Part shown: one piece after another, positions 6,737 through 15,153 of the stretch | Numbering within the stretch: position 1 is the stretch's first letter | Layout: each line of letters starts with the position of its first letter | NCBI GenBank assembly: GCA_964604465.1 | Contig: CAZRYZ010000003.1 | Coordinates: forward strand, 1-52,974 | Source of the DNA: Fluviibacter sp964604465 | Lineage (GTDB): Bacteria; Pseudomonadota; Gammaproteobacteria; Burkholderiales; Rhodocyclaceae | Direction of reading: 5' to 3' | DNA length: 52,974 nucleotides | The notes under the pieces: model-generated | Database searches by the model: none | What the model was told of the DNA's origin: nothing | What the model saw: only the letters and a program-made list of their open reading frames with translations | Program-made: the position numbers and the translations under genes

Positions 6737-8356
6737 TTAATTGACACCCTGGCTGAGCAGGTAATCTTCGTAGTTGCCATCGAAATCAACGATGGTGTGA
6801 TCCGCCTTGATGTCGATGATGCGCGTGGCCAGTGACGACACGAACTCCCGGTCATGCGAGATGAAGATCAGCGTGCCCTTGAAAAGATCCAGCGCGGTGT
6901 TCAGCGATTCGATGGATTCCATGTCGAGGTGATTCGACGGTTCATCCATCAGCAGTACGTTCGAGTGTAGCAGCATGAGACGACCGAACATCATGCGCCC
7001 CTGTTCACCCCCGGAGATGACCTTGACGGATTTCTTGACGTCGTCACCCGAGAAGAGCAGACGCCCCAGCGTGCCACGGATCAGGGTGTCGACATCGGAG
7101 CCTTCGTACCCACCGGCACGAACGTAGCCCGAGATCCAGTCGGTGAGGTTCTGATCGGACGCGAAGTCGGCGGCGTGATCCTGCGCGAAGTAGCCGATCT
7201 TGGCTTTTTCCGTCCACTTGATGGTGCCACTGGTCGGGGTGAGCTCGCCATTGAGGAGCTTAAGCAGGGTGGTCTTACCCACACCATTCTCACCGATGAT
7301 GGCAATTTTTTCGCCACCGTTGACGGTGAACGACAGGTTCTTGAAGAGCGGTTCGCAATCCGGGTAGGCAAACGTGAGGTTTTCCACCTCAACGGCTTGA
7401 CGGTGCAGTTTGTCTTTGTCGTCAAACTCAAAGCGGATCCACGGGTACTGGCGCGAGGAGGGTTTGACGTCCTCGGGCTTCAATTTGTCGATCAGCTTCA
7501 GGCGGCTGGTTGCCTGCTTGGCTTTCGAGGCGTTGGCCGAGAAACGGCGAACGAAGGTTTGCAGTTCGGCGATGCGCTCCTTGGCCTTGGCGTTGGCATT
7601 CGCCTGACGCTCACGGGCCTGGGTGGAGGCCTCCATGAAGTCATCGTAATTGCCGGCGTAGGTGGTGATCTTGCCGTAATCCAGATCAGCCATGTGCGTG
7701 CACACCTGGTTCAGGAAGTGGCGATCGTGGGAGATGATGATCATGGTGGCGTTGCGCTCGTTGAGCACGTCTTCCAGCCAGCGGATGGTGTTGATGTCGA
7801 GGTTGTTGGTCGGTTCGTCGAGCAGCAGGATGTCCGGATTGGCGAACAGCGCCTGGGCGAGTAACACGCGCAGTTTCCAGCCGGGGGCGACTTCACGCAT
7901 CGGACCGTTGTGCTTGTCGATGGGAATGCCCACGCCCAACAGCAGCTCCCCGGCACGCGCTTCGGCAGTGTAGCCATCGTATTCACCGAACTTCACCTCC
8001 AGGTCGGCGGCTTTCATGTAGTCGTCTTCGGTGGCTTCCGGGTTGGCGTAGATCGCATCGCGTTCCTGCATACAGGCCCACATTTCTTCATGGCCCTGCA
8101 TCACCACATCCAGCACGCGCTGGTCTTCGTAAGCAAACTGATCCTGGCGCAGATAGGCCATGCGCTCGTTGACGTCTTTGGTCACGTTGCCGGCCGAGGG
8201 TTCGAGGATGTTGCACAGGATCTTCATGAAGGTCGATTTACCGGCACCGTTGGCGCCGATCAGACCGTAGCGATAGCCCTCGCCGAATTTGACCGAGACG
8301 TTCTCGAACAGGGGCTTGGCCCCGAATTGCATGGTGATGTTGTTGGCGACGAGCAT
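6737..8356 (-). CDS. ybiT: ABC-F family ATPase, YbiT type
   Basis: 539 residues with two ABC domains and no membrane segments. Walker A motifs are GANGAGKST (residues 34-42) and GENGVGKTT. Walker B motifs are ILLLDEPTNNLD and VLLMDEPSNHLDMES. The interdomain linker (arm) is Lys/Arg/Ala-rich, near FVRRFSANASKAKQATSRLK. ABC-F proteins bind the ribosomal E site and relieve translational stalls or give antibiotic protection. The pattern SRQYPWIRFE and the C-terminus GNYEDYLLSQG point to the YbiT subgroup rather than EttA or Uup. Its leader contains a structured inverted repeat (8377-8417), and a TAGAAT box at 8442-8447 on this strand may be its promoter. Confidence 0.92.
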   Translation of the reverse strand: MLVANNITMQFGAKPLFENVSVKFGEGYRYGLIGANGAGKSTFMKILCNILEPSAGNVTKDVNERMAYLRQDQFAYEDQRVLDVVMQGHEEMWACMQERDAIYANPEATEDDYMKAADLEVKFGEYDGYTAEARAGELLLGVGIPIDKHNGPMREVAPGWKLRVLLAQALFANPDILLLDEPTNNLDINTIRWLEDVLNERNATMIIISHDRHFLNQVCTHMADLDYGKITTYAGNYDDFMEASTQARERQANANAKAKERIAELQTFVRRFSANASKAKQATSRLKLIDKLKPEDVKPSSRQYPWIRFEFDDKDKLHRQAVEVENLTFAYPDCEPLFKNLSFTVNGGEKIAIIGENGVGKTTLLKLLNGELTPTSGTIKWTEKAKIGYFAQDHAADFASDQNLTDWISGYVRAGGYEGSDVDTLIRGTLGRLLFSGDDVKKSVKVISGGEQGRMMFGRLMLLHSNVLLMDEPSNHLDMESIESLNTALDLFKGTLIFISHDREFVSSLATRIIDIKADHTIVDFDGNYEDYLLSQGVN

Positions 8357-8376
8357 GACGAATCCAGAAAAGCGTG

Positions 8377-8417
8377 GCGGCCGGGGCGCGGTGACGTTCG
8401 GTCACCTGGCGGGCCGC
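8377..8417 (-). promoter_or_regulatory. structured leader of the ABC-F gene (nested inverted repeats)
   Basis: An outer repeat GCGGCC (8377-8382)/GGCCGC (8412-8417) encloses an inner repeat GGTGAC (8390-8395)/GTCACC (8401-8406) with a five-base loop. If transcription starts just downstream of the TAGAAT box at 8442-8447, both stems lie in the roughly 79-nt 5' leader. This could hide or expose the start region, as in attenuated ABC-F genes, but there is no proof of function. Confidence 0.35.
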
Positions 8418-8492
8418 TAAGACAATGTTTTTAAAGCCGACATTCTACCAGCCGGCACGCTGCAATGCCGCATTTTAGGGCGCTTGCTGCGG

Positions 8493-8498
8493 TACACT
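8493..8498 (+). promoter_or_regulatory. -10-like box immediately before gshA
   Basis: TACACT ends 6 nt before the gshA ATG at 8505, so transcription would begin at or near the start codon. There is no Shine-Dalgarno between box and ATG, and no clear -35 element. Confidence 0.35.
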
Positions 8499-8504
8499 TG
8501 CGCC

Positions 8505-9788
8505 ATGGTTCCTCATCTCACCACGGCCCTTGCTGGCCCCCTCCTGGCGCTCGAGCAGCGATTTCTGGATCAGACAACCGCGATCGAACGCTGGTTCCGG
8601 TGCGCCTGGCAGGATCACACCCCGCCTTTCTACGCCTCGGTGGACCTGCGCAATGCCGGCTTCAAGCTGGCACCCGTCGATACCAATCTGTTTCCCGGGG
8701 GCTTCAATAACCTAAACCCGGCGTTTTATCCGTTGTGTATCCAGGCCATTCAGACAGCTATCGAGAAGTATTGTCCCGATGCGCGCAACCTGTTGCTGGT
8801 CCCGGAGAACCACACACGCAACCAGTTCTATCTGAAGAATGTGGCCACATTGACCGGTATCCTGCGTCAGGCGGGGCTCAACGTGCGCTTGGGTTCCGTA
8901 TCCCCCGAGATCACCGGACCGACGACGCTGGATCTAGATGATGGCCAGACGCTTCAGCTTGAGCCGTTGCAGCTGAAGAGCGGGCGCTGGGGCGTTTCTG
9001 GTTTTGAGCCCTGCATGGTGCTGCTCAATAACGATTTGTCGGCGGGGGTGCCCGAGATTTTGCAAACACCGACGGGCCAGACGCTGATTCCGCCAGTCCA
9101 TGCAGGATGGCATATGCGCCGCAAGAGCGCGCACTTTGCGGCTTACGACAAGGTGGCCGAAGAATTTGCTGCGCTGGTGGGGATCGATGCCTGGCGCATC
9201 AACCCCTACTTTGCCACCTGCGAGGACATCAATTTTCATGAACGGGTGGGCGAAGCCTGTCTGGCTGCCCGTGTGGATGATCTGCTTGGCCGAATCCGAG
9301 CCAAGTACCGTGAATACGAGATTGACCGCGAACCCTATGTGGTCGTGAAGGCCGATGCCGGCACCTATGGCATGGGCGTGATGACGGTGCGTGATGCCAG
9401 CGAAGTCATGGGGCTTAACCGAAAACAGCGCAACAAGATGAGCGTGATCAAGGAAGGCATGGAGGTCTCGTCGGTGATTATCCAGGAGGGCGTGCCCACG
9501 CTGGAGACGATCGAGGACGCGGTGGCCGAGCCGGTGGTCTATATGATGGATCGCTTTGTGGTCGGCGGCTTCTATCGTGTGCATGAGGCGCGTGGCGTGG
9601 ATGAGAATCTGAATGCGCCGGGAATGCACTTTGTGCCGCTGGCCTTCGAGACGGGATGTAACCTGCCGGACTACAGCGCGAATCCGGACGCCCCGCCTAA
9701 CCGGTTTTATGCCTATGGTGTGATTGCGCGGTTGGCACTGATGGCGGCTTCGCTGGAACTGGAAGCGACCGATCCCTTCGGCGCCTAA
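8505..9788 (+). CDS. gshA: glutamate-cysteine ligase (proteobacterial GshA of the Acidithiobacillus type)
   Basis: 427 residues. The sequence HTPPFYASVDLRNAGFKL, PVDTNLFPGGFNNL, VLLNNDLSAGVPEIL and VVKADAGTYGMGVMTV is that of the ATP-dependent glutamate-cysteine ligase family found in many beta- and some gammaproteobacteria, unrelated in sequence to E. coli GshA. It catalyses the first step of glutathione synthesis in the cytoplasm. The start at 8505 (MVPHLTTALAG) is preferred to one seven codons upstream because conservation begins near it. In related genomes gshB and then the PTS EIIA gene usually follow; here apbE sits in the gshB position, 13 bp downstream. Confidence 0.9.
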   Translation: MVPHLTTALAGPLLALEQRFLDQTTAIERWFRCAWQDHTPPFYASVDLRNAGFKLAPVDTNLFPGGFNNLNPAFYPLCIQAIQTAIEKYCPDARNLLLVPENHTRNQFYLKNVATLTGILRQAGLNVRLGSVSPEITGPTTLDLDDGQTLQLEPLQLKSGRWGVSGFEPCMVLLNNDLSAGVPEILQTPTGQTLIPPVHAGWHMRRKSAHFAAYDKVAEEFAALVGIDAWRINPYFATCEDINFHERVGEACLAARVDDLLGRIRAKYREYEIDREPYVVVKADAGTYGMGVMTVRDASEVMGLNRKQRNKMSVIKEGMEVSSVIIQEGVPTLETIEDAVAEPVVYMMDRFVVGGFYRVHEARGVDENLNAPGMHFVPLAFETGCNLPDYSANPDAPPNRFYAYGVIARLALMAASLELEATDPFGA

Positions 9789-9801
9789 CGGAGTACGCGC
9801 C

Positions 9802-10878
9802 ATGCAGTCGCGGATCGCACGATGGTTGGGCGGCCTAGTCTGCAGTGTATTGCTGGGTGTGCTTCTAACGGGCTGCGGCGAGCGCAAGCCGATCATCAGT
9901 GAAGCCTTCGTCTTTGGCACACGGGTCGAGATTCAGGTTGCCGATGACCTGCCCGAGGCGCAGGTGCGGGCGGCTACGTCCCAGGTGTTGGCCGAGTTTG
10001 ATCGACTGCACCGCACCTACCATGCCTGGCAACCCTCTGAACTCACCCAGCTGAATGCGGCACTGCAAGCCGGGGAACGGGCTCAGGTGAATGCAGAAAT
10101 GGCGGATTTGTTGCTTGAGGCACAGGCCTATGCGCGCCTGTCCGAGGGGTTGTTTGACCCGGGTATCGGCCAGTTGATTCAACTGTGGGGCTTCCATGCG
10201 GATACCTTTGTAGCGCAGCTGCCGGATCCGTTGGCCGTACAGGCCTGGTTGCAACAGCACCCGTCGATTCGCCAGTTGGAGATTGCGCGGGATGCTGAGG
10301 GCGCTGTGGTGCGCAGCCCGAACCGTGCTGTGGCGGTGGATCTAGGGGGGTCCTTGAAGGGGACGGCGCTCGACCGTGCGGCAAGTTTGCTGCGCGCCGC
10401 CGGGATCCGAAACGCGCTGATCAATATCGGGGGGAATGTCATGGCACTGGGTTCGCGACAGGGCAATCCCTGGCGGGTGGCCATCCAGTCGCCACGTTCG
10501 GCCGGGCCGCTGGCGGTGCTCGAGTTGCAGGACGGAGAGGCGACCGGTACCTCGGGGGACTACCAGCGTTATTTCGAGGTCGATGGGCGACGTTATCCGC
10601 ACCTGCTGGACCCCCGGTCGGGCTATCCGGCACCGGGCACCCAGGCAGTCACCGTAGTGGTGCGCGGGCCAGATGCCGGGGTACGTTCCGATGTGCTGAC
10701 CAAGCCCCTGTTCATTGCAGGTGATGCCGGCTGGCAGGCGATGGCGCAGCGCCTGGGTGTGCATCAGGTGTTGCGTGTCGATGCCGCCGGGCAGGTGGCG
10801 GTGACCGCGCCGCTGGCCGATCGGCTGAAATTTATGCCACATGATGGCAAACTGCCGAATATCCAACGTATTGAATGA
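9802..10878 (+). CDS. apbE: ApbE-type FAD:protein FMN transferase (lipoprotein)
   Basis: 358 residues. A lipoprotein signal ends in LLTGC with the modified Cys at residue 25, so the protein is anchored on the periplasmic side. Family motifs follow: FGTRVEIQVADD, FDRLHRTYHAWQPSELTQLN, EGLFDPGIGQLIQLWGF, VDLGGSLKGTALDRA, ALINIGGNVMALG and the flavin/metal region TGTSGDYQRYF with HLLDPRSGYP. ApbE moves FMN from FAD onto Thr residues of partners such as the NqrB/NqrC or RnfG/RnfD subunits; no such partner is in this window. GGAG lies 8 nt before the ATG. It stands between gshA (13 bp) and the EIIA gene (6 bp), so it is probably in the same transcript. Confidence 0.93.
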   Translation: MQSRIARWLGGLVCSVLLGVLLTGCGERKPIISEAFVFGTRVEIQVADDLPEAQVRAATSQVLAEFDRLHRTYHAWQPSELTQLNAALQAGERAQVNAEMADLLLEAQAYARLSEGLFDPGIGQLIQLWGFHADTFVAQLPDPLAVQAWLQQHPSIRQLEIARDAEGAVVRSPNRAVAVDLGGSLKGTALDRAASLLRAAGIRNALINIGGNVMALGSRQGNPWRVAIQSPRSAGPLAVLELQDGEATGTSGDYQRYFEVDGRRYPHLLDPRSGYPAPGTQAVTVVVRGPDAGVRSDVLTKPLFIAGDAGWQAMAQRLGVHQVLRVDAAGQVAVTAPLADRLKFMPHDGKLPNIQRIE

Positions 10879-10884
10879 CATCGC

Positions 10885-11307
10885 ATGACTGAACAAACGA
10901 CAAAACCCGTGGGCATCCTGCTGCTGACTCACGGCCGCCTGGGCGAGGCCCTGGTTGAATGCGCCGGCCATATTCTCGGCGGCAAGCTACCGGAACAGCT
11001 GGCGATTCTTTCGGCCGGGCAGGATGAGCCGGTCGAAGAAATCGAGGCGCGGGCTCGGGAGTGGGTGGCCAAACTGGATCAGGGTGGTGGCGTGCTCGTG
11101 CTGACCGATCTGCTGGGAGCGACCCCGGCGCGCGTTGCGGCACGGATGATTGAACCTGGAAGGGTTGAGGCGCTTTCCGGCGTGAGCTTGCCGATGGTGT
11201 TGCGCGCAATCAATTATAGAAATCGATTACTATCAGCCTTGGTGAAGAAAGCCCTGTTGGCCGGTACCGAATGCACGATGGCGATGACGCCGGGCGACGC
11301 CGGTTAA
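10885..11307 (+). CDS. PTS EIIA component, mannose/ManX family
   Basis: 140 residues. The family start VGILLLTHGRLGEALVE carries the phosphorylated His at residue 16, and VLVLTDLLGATPARVA and SLPMVLRAI are further EIIA-Man signatures. EIIA takes phosphate from HPr-His~P. No EIIB, EIIC or EIID sugar permease accompanies it, so it is probably a regulatory phospho-acceptor, as proposed for the incomplete PTS of many proteobacteria. It begins 6 bp after apbE and precedes ptsH and ptsI. Confidence 0.92.
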   Translation: MTEQTTKPVGILLLTHGRLGEALVECAGHILGGKLPEQLAILSAGQDEPVEEIEARAREWVAKLDQGGGVLVLTDLLGATPARVAARMIEPGRVEALSGVSLPMVLRAINYRNRLLSALVKKALLAGTECTMAMTPGDAG

Positions 11308-11352
11308 AAGGTTTGAGCAATTTCTAATTTGACGACGAATGAGTCAAGACCC

Positions 11353-11628
11353 ATGAGCACGATGCGACAGGATGTGGAAATTATCAACAAGCTGGGGCTG
11401 CACGCGCGGGCGTCCGCCAAGCTAACGCAACTGGCGGGGACCTTTGCCTGTGATGTCTGGCTTGAGCGTAGCGGCCGCCGCGTTAATGGCAAGAGCATCA
11501 TGGGGGTCATGATGCTGGCAGCCGGCAAGGGTACGACCGTGACTCTGGAGACCGAGGGTGACGATGCCGAGGCGGCCATGACGGCGCTAACGGCGTTGAT
11601 TAACGATTACTTTGGCGAGGGCGAATAA
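11353..11628 (+). CDS. ptsH: HPr phosphocarrier protein
   Basis: 91 residues from the ATG at 11353 (MSTMRQDVEIINKLGLHARA); an ATG three codons later (11362) is equally plausible. The active-site His is in NKLGLHARASAKLTQL and the regulatory Ser region is VNGKSIMGVMMLAAGKG, so both PTS phosphorylation by EI and HPr-kinase control look possible. HPr relays phosphate from EI to EIIA. It ends 4 bp before ptsI. The HPr kinase gene is not in this window. Confidence 0.92.
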   Translation: MSTMRQDVEIINKLGLHARASAKLTQLAGTFACDVWLERSGRRVNGKSIMGVMMLAAGKGTTVTLETEGDDAEAAMTALTALINDYFGEGE

Positions 11629-11632
11629 GCAG

Positions 11633-13390
11633 ATGAGCTTTACGCTGCAGGGTTTGGGTGTTTCCGGTGGGATCGCGATCGGTCAGGCGCAGTTGCTCTC
11701 GCACGCTACGCTGGAGGTGGCACACTTAACGTTGCCGGCACGCCAGCTGGAAAAGGAAGTTGCCCGTTTTGAGAAGGCCGTTGATCGCGTCCGCCATGAA
11801 CTCGATGGTCTGCGCAACGAGATGGCGGATTCTGCGGCTGAGATGCGTGCCTTCATCGACGTGCATGCGCTGATTCTGCAAGACCCCGAACTGGTCGATG
11901 TACCAAAGAGCCTGATCCGCGAGCGGGGCTGCAACGCCGAATGGGCGCTGGTGCAGCAGATGGATGCGTTGGTTCAGCAGTTTGATGCCTTTGACGACCC
12001 CTACCTGCGTGAGCGCAAGGCCGATGTGGTGCAGGTGGTCGAGCGCGTGATCAAAGAGCTGATGGGGCGTTCGGGCAAGATTGGTCGCACGGCCAAGGGC
12101 GCCAAGGGTGTAAAGGAAGAAGAGCAGATCATCGTGGCCCACGATCTGCCACCGTCTGACCTGATCAGTTTCAAGGAACACCGCTTCGCGGCCTTTGTGA
12201 CCGATGTGGGCGGCGCCACATCGCACACGGCGATTCTGGCGCGGAGCATGGCTATCCCGGCCGTCGTTGGTTTGCGCGGTGCGCGCGAGGCCATCAAGGA
12301 TGGCGAGCTGCTGATCGTCGATGGCTACCGGGGTGTGATCATCATCAACCCCGATGAACGCGTGCTCGAAGAATACCGTCTGCGCAAGACGCAGATCGAG
12401 CTCGAACGGAGCAAACTCAAGCGCCTGAAGAAGGCGCCGTCGGTGACGCTGGACGAGGTGCAGGTCGATCTGATGGCCAACATCGAGTTGCCGGATGACA
12501 TCCAGGCCGCCAAAGATAATGGTGCCGATGGCATTGGCCTATTCCGCACCGAGTTCCTGTTTCTCAACCGGCGCGAGGTGCCATCGGAAGATGAGCAGTT
12601 TGAGGCCTACCGCAAGGTGGTCAAGGGCATGGCTGGCAAGCCGGTGGTGATTCGCACCTATGATCTTGGCGCAGACAAAAATCTGGACCAGGCGCGCAGT
12701 GCAACGAATCCGGCCCTCGGCCGCCGTGGCATCCGTCTATCGCTCTCCGAACCGGCAATGTTCGGCATTCAGCTTCGCGCAATTTTGCGGGCGGCGCGTT
12801 TCGGGCCGGTGCGAATTCTGATCCCCATGATTTCGAACGTCCAGGAGGTCGATGCCACGCGGGCGGCACTGGACCGCGCCCGTGAAGAGCTGCGCGACCG
12901 GCGGGTGAGCTTTGGCGATGATATCCAGCTCGGGGGGATGATCGAGATCCCGGCGGCGGCACTGGCCTTAAATATGTTCCTGAAGCGTTTAGACTTCGTA
13001 TCGATCGGCACCAATGATCTGACGCAGTACACGCTGGCGATTGATCGCGGGGATGAGGAAGTGGCGGATCTGTATGACTCGCTGCATCCAGCGGTACTGA
13101 TGCTGATTGCCCATACACTGGCCGGCGGCGAGAAGTCGGGTGTGCCAGTATCGATCTGTGGCGAACTGGCCGGTAACCCGCGGCTGACCCGTCTGTTGCT
13201 GGGTATGGGGCTGCGTCACTTCTCGATGCACCCGGCGCAAATTCTTGAGGTGAAACAGCAGATTCTGACCTCGGATGTAGGACAATTGGCACCCATGGTG
13301 CGCAAGTTGTTGCGTATCGATGACCCTGTCCAGATCCGTGAGCAGATCAAGCGACTGAATTCCACCCCGGCCGATTCGACGGCCCATTAA
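11633..13390 (+). CDS. ptsI: phosphoenolpyruvate-protein phosphotransferase (Enzyme I)
   Basis: 585 residues, typical EI length. The N-terminal swivel/HPr-binding half carries the active His198 in DVGGATSHTAILARSMAIPA. The C-terminal PEP-binding barrel has GADGIGLFRTEFLFL, VVIRTYDLGADKNL, MIEIPAAAL, FVSIGTNDLTQYTLAIDRG and VSICGELAGNP. EI autophosphorylates from PEP and passes phosphate to HPr. The start at 11633 (MSFTLQGLGVSGGIAIG) is chosen because it follows the ptsH stop by 4 bp and the conserved LGVSGGIAIG lies right behind it. With EIIA and HPr and no permease, the set looks like a regulatory PTS. Confidence 0.96.
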   Translation: MSFTLQGLGVSGGIAIGQAQLLSHATLEVAHLTLPARQLEKEVARFEKAVDRVRHELDGLRNEMADSAAEMRAFIDVHALILQDPELVDVPKSLIRERGCNAEWALVQQMDALVQQFDAFDDPYLRERKADVVQVVERVIKELMGRSGKIGRTAKGAKGVKEEEQIIVAHDLPPSDLISFKEHRFAAFVTDVGGATSHTAILARSMAIPAVVGLRGAREAIKDGELLIVDGYRGVIIINPDERVLEEYRLRKTQIELERSKLKRLKKAPSVTLDEVQVDLMANIELPDDIQAAKDNGADGIGLFRTEFLFLNRREVPSEDEQFEAYRKVVKGMAGKPVVIRTYDLGADKNLDQARSATNPALGRRGIRLSLSEPAMFGIQLRAILRAARFGPVRILIPMISNVQEVDATRAALDRAREELRDRRVSFGDDIQLGGMIEIPAAALALNMFLKRLDFVSIGTNDLTQYTLAIDRGDEEVADLYDSLHPAVLMLIAHTLAGGEKSGVPVSICGELAGNPRLTRLLLGMGLRHFSMHPAQILEVKQQILTSDVGQLAPMVRKLLRIDDPVQIREQIKRLNSTPADSTAH

Positions 13391-13402
13391 CGATTGTTCA
13401 AG

Positions 13403-14536
13403 ATGGATGTTTCTTTCGGCGCAGTCGGCCTGGTTCGGCCGCAGAGTTTTCAGTGCAGTGAACCGCTGCCACTGAAGAGTGGCGCCGCGCTTCCCGAGTT
13501 TTCGCTGGTGTATGAAACCTACGGCCAGTTGAATGCCGATGCCAGCAATGCGGTGCTGATCTGTCACGCGCTGTCGGGCAGCCACCACGTCGCGGGATAT
13601 TATGATGAAGCCCGCCGCGAAGAGACGCTGGGCTGGTGGGACAACCTCATTGGTCCCGGCAAGCCGCTGGATACCGATCGATTCTTTGTGGTGGGGGTGA
13701 ATAACCTCGGTGGCTGCTACGGCTCGAGCGGCCCCAACACCGTGAACCCCAAAACAGGCAAACTATACGGTGCCGATTTTCCGGTGGTCACCGTTGAAGA
13801 CTGGGTGGATGCCCAGGCACGTCTGGCGGATCACTTGGGCATTCATTGCTGGGCAGCCGTAGTCGGTGGGTCGCTGGGTGGTATGCAGGCACTCCAATGG
13901 ACGCTGGCTTATCCGGACCGCTTACGGCACGCCGTGGTAGTGGCCTCAGCCCCTAAGCTGACGGCCCAGAATATTGCGTTTAACGAAGTCGCTCGCCAAG
14001 CGATTCTGACGGACCCGGATTTTTACGGCGGTCACTACTATGAGCAGGGTGTCGTGCCAGCACGCGGCCTCAAGCTTGCCCGGATGCTGGGGCATATCAC
14101 CTACCTGTCGGACGACCAGATGGCGGAGAAGTTTGGTCGTGCGCTGAAGGACGGCGCGCTGAAGTACAGTTACGACACCGATTTCCAGATTGAGTCTTAT
14201 CTGCGTTATCAGGGCGAAAAGTTTTCCGGTTACTTCGATGCCAATACCTACCTGCTAACGACCAAGGCGCTGGATTATTTCGACCCGGCACTGCAAACCG
14301 GGGGCAGCCTCGATGAGGCACTGGCCAAGGCCAGGGCAGATTTTCTGGTGGTAGCGTTTACCACCGACTGGCGTTTCTCGCCCGAGCGGAGCCAGGAGAT
14401 CATGACAGCGCTGGTCCATAACGGGCGCCGAGTGAGCTATGCCGAGATCGATAGCGTGCATGGCCACGATTCGTTTCTGCTCGACGATGCGCAATACCAT
14501 GCGGTGCTACGTGCCTACTTTGAGGAGGTGCTATGA
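13403..14536 (+). CDS. metX: homoserine O-acyltransferase MetX
   Basis: 377 residues of alpha/beta-hydrolase fold. The nucleophile Ser157 is in AAVVGGSLGGMQALQW, followed by the acid region and a C-terminal His in DSVHGHDSFLLD. Other family marks are VYETYGQLNADASNAVLICH and GGCYGSSGPNTVNPKTG. It activates homoserine for methionine synthesis. MetX homologues were long named acetyltransferases, but many from proteobacteria that pair with MetW use succinyl-CoA, so the acyl donor is left open. The start at 13403 (ATG) is chosen over a TTG three codons upstream; no strong ribosome site is visible. Its stop overlaps the metW start in ATGA. Confidence 0.93.
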   Translation: MDVSFGAVGLVRPQSFQCSEPLPLKSGAALPEFSLVYETYGQLNADASNAVLICHALSGSHHVAGYYDEARREETLGWWDNLIGPGKPLDTDRFFVVGVNNLGGCYGSSGPNTVNPKTGKLYGADFPVVTVEDWVDAQARLADHLGIHCWAAVVGGSLGGMQALQWTLAYPDRLRHAVVVASAPKLTAQNIAFNEVARQAILTDPDFYGGHYYEQGVVPARGLKLARMLGHITYLSDDQMAEKFGRALKDGALKYSYDTDFQIESYLRYQGEKFSGYFDANTYLLTTKALDYFDPALQTGGSLDEALAKARADFLVVAFTTDWRFSPERSQEIMTALVHNGRRVSYAEIDSVHGHDSFLLDDAQYHAVLRAYFEEVL

Positions 14537-15153
14537 CAGCGACCGGCAAACCGGTGCGATTGGATCTAGCGACCTTGCGTGCCGACCTTGATGCGATTAC
14601 CGCGTGGATTGCACCCGGCGAGCGGGTGTTGGATCTAGGCTGCGGCGACGGGACCTTGCTACGTCGCCTGATGGATGAAAAGCAGGTCATCGGTTACGGT
14701 ATCGAGAAGGACCCGGCTTCGGTCGTGGCCTGTCTCAAGTCGGGGGTAAATGTGATCCAGGTGAATCTGGAGCGTGGGCTCGCCGGTTTCGAGAACGGAG
14801 CTTTTGATCACGTGATCATGTCGCTGTCGCTGCAGATGATTCAGAACACGGTGGGTTTGCTCAATGAACTCTTGCGCGTTGGACGCGAGGCCGTGGTGTC
14901 ATTTCCAAACTTTGGCTACTACACGCACCGTCAGGCGATCCTCAAGGGCCGGATGCCGGTCTCGGAGAGCCTGCCCTATCAGTGGTTCGATACGCCGAAT
15001 GTGCGCTTCTTTACGATTGCCGATTTTGAGGCCTTGTGCGCCGAGCAGGGCATTGTGATTCACGAGATCATTGCGCTCGACAACGGCGCCCGCGTCAACG
15101 ACGACATCAACTTCCTGGCCGATACGGCGATCTGTCGTCTGGGCCGCGCATGA
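14533..15153 (+). CDS. metW: methionine biosynthesis protein MetW (class I SAM methyltransferase fold)
   Basis: 206 residues. Motif I of a Rossmann methyltransferase is VLDLGCGDGTLLRRL, followed by GYGIEKDPASVVAC, NVIQVNLERGLAGF and VIMSLSLQMIQN. The stretch VVSFPNFGYYTHRQAILKGR is characteristic of MetW. MetW is required together with MetX for homoserine acylation in many bacteria and probably acts as a partner rather than a true methyltransferase. It overlaps metX by 4 bp (ATGA) and ampG by 4 bp, so translation is likely coupled along the run. Confidence 0.93.
   Translation: MTATGKPVRLDLATLRADLDAITAWIAPGERVLDLGCGDGTLLRRLMDEKQVIGYGIEKDPASVVACLKSGVNVIQVNLERGLAGFENGAFDHVIMSLSLQMIQNTVGLLNELLRVGREAVVSFPNFGYYTHRQAILKGRMPVSESLPYQWFDTPNVRFFTIADFEALCAEQGIVIHEIIALDNGARVNDDINFLADTAICRLGRA

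Noticed and set aside
8934..9920. 328-residue leftward frame opposite gshA
   Set aside because: Antisense shadow of gshA and the start of apbE; no recognisable motif.
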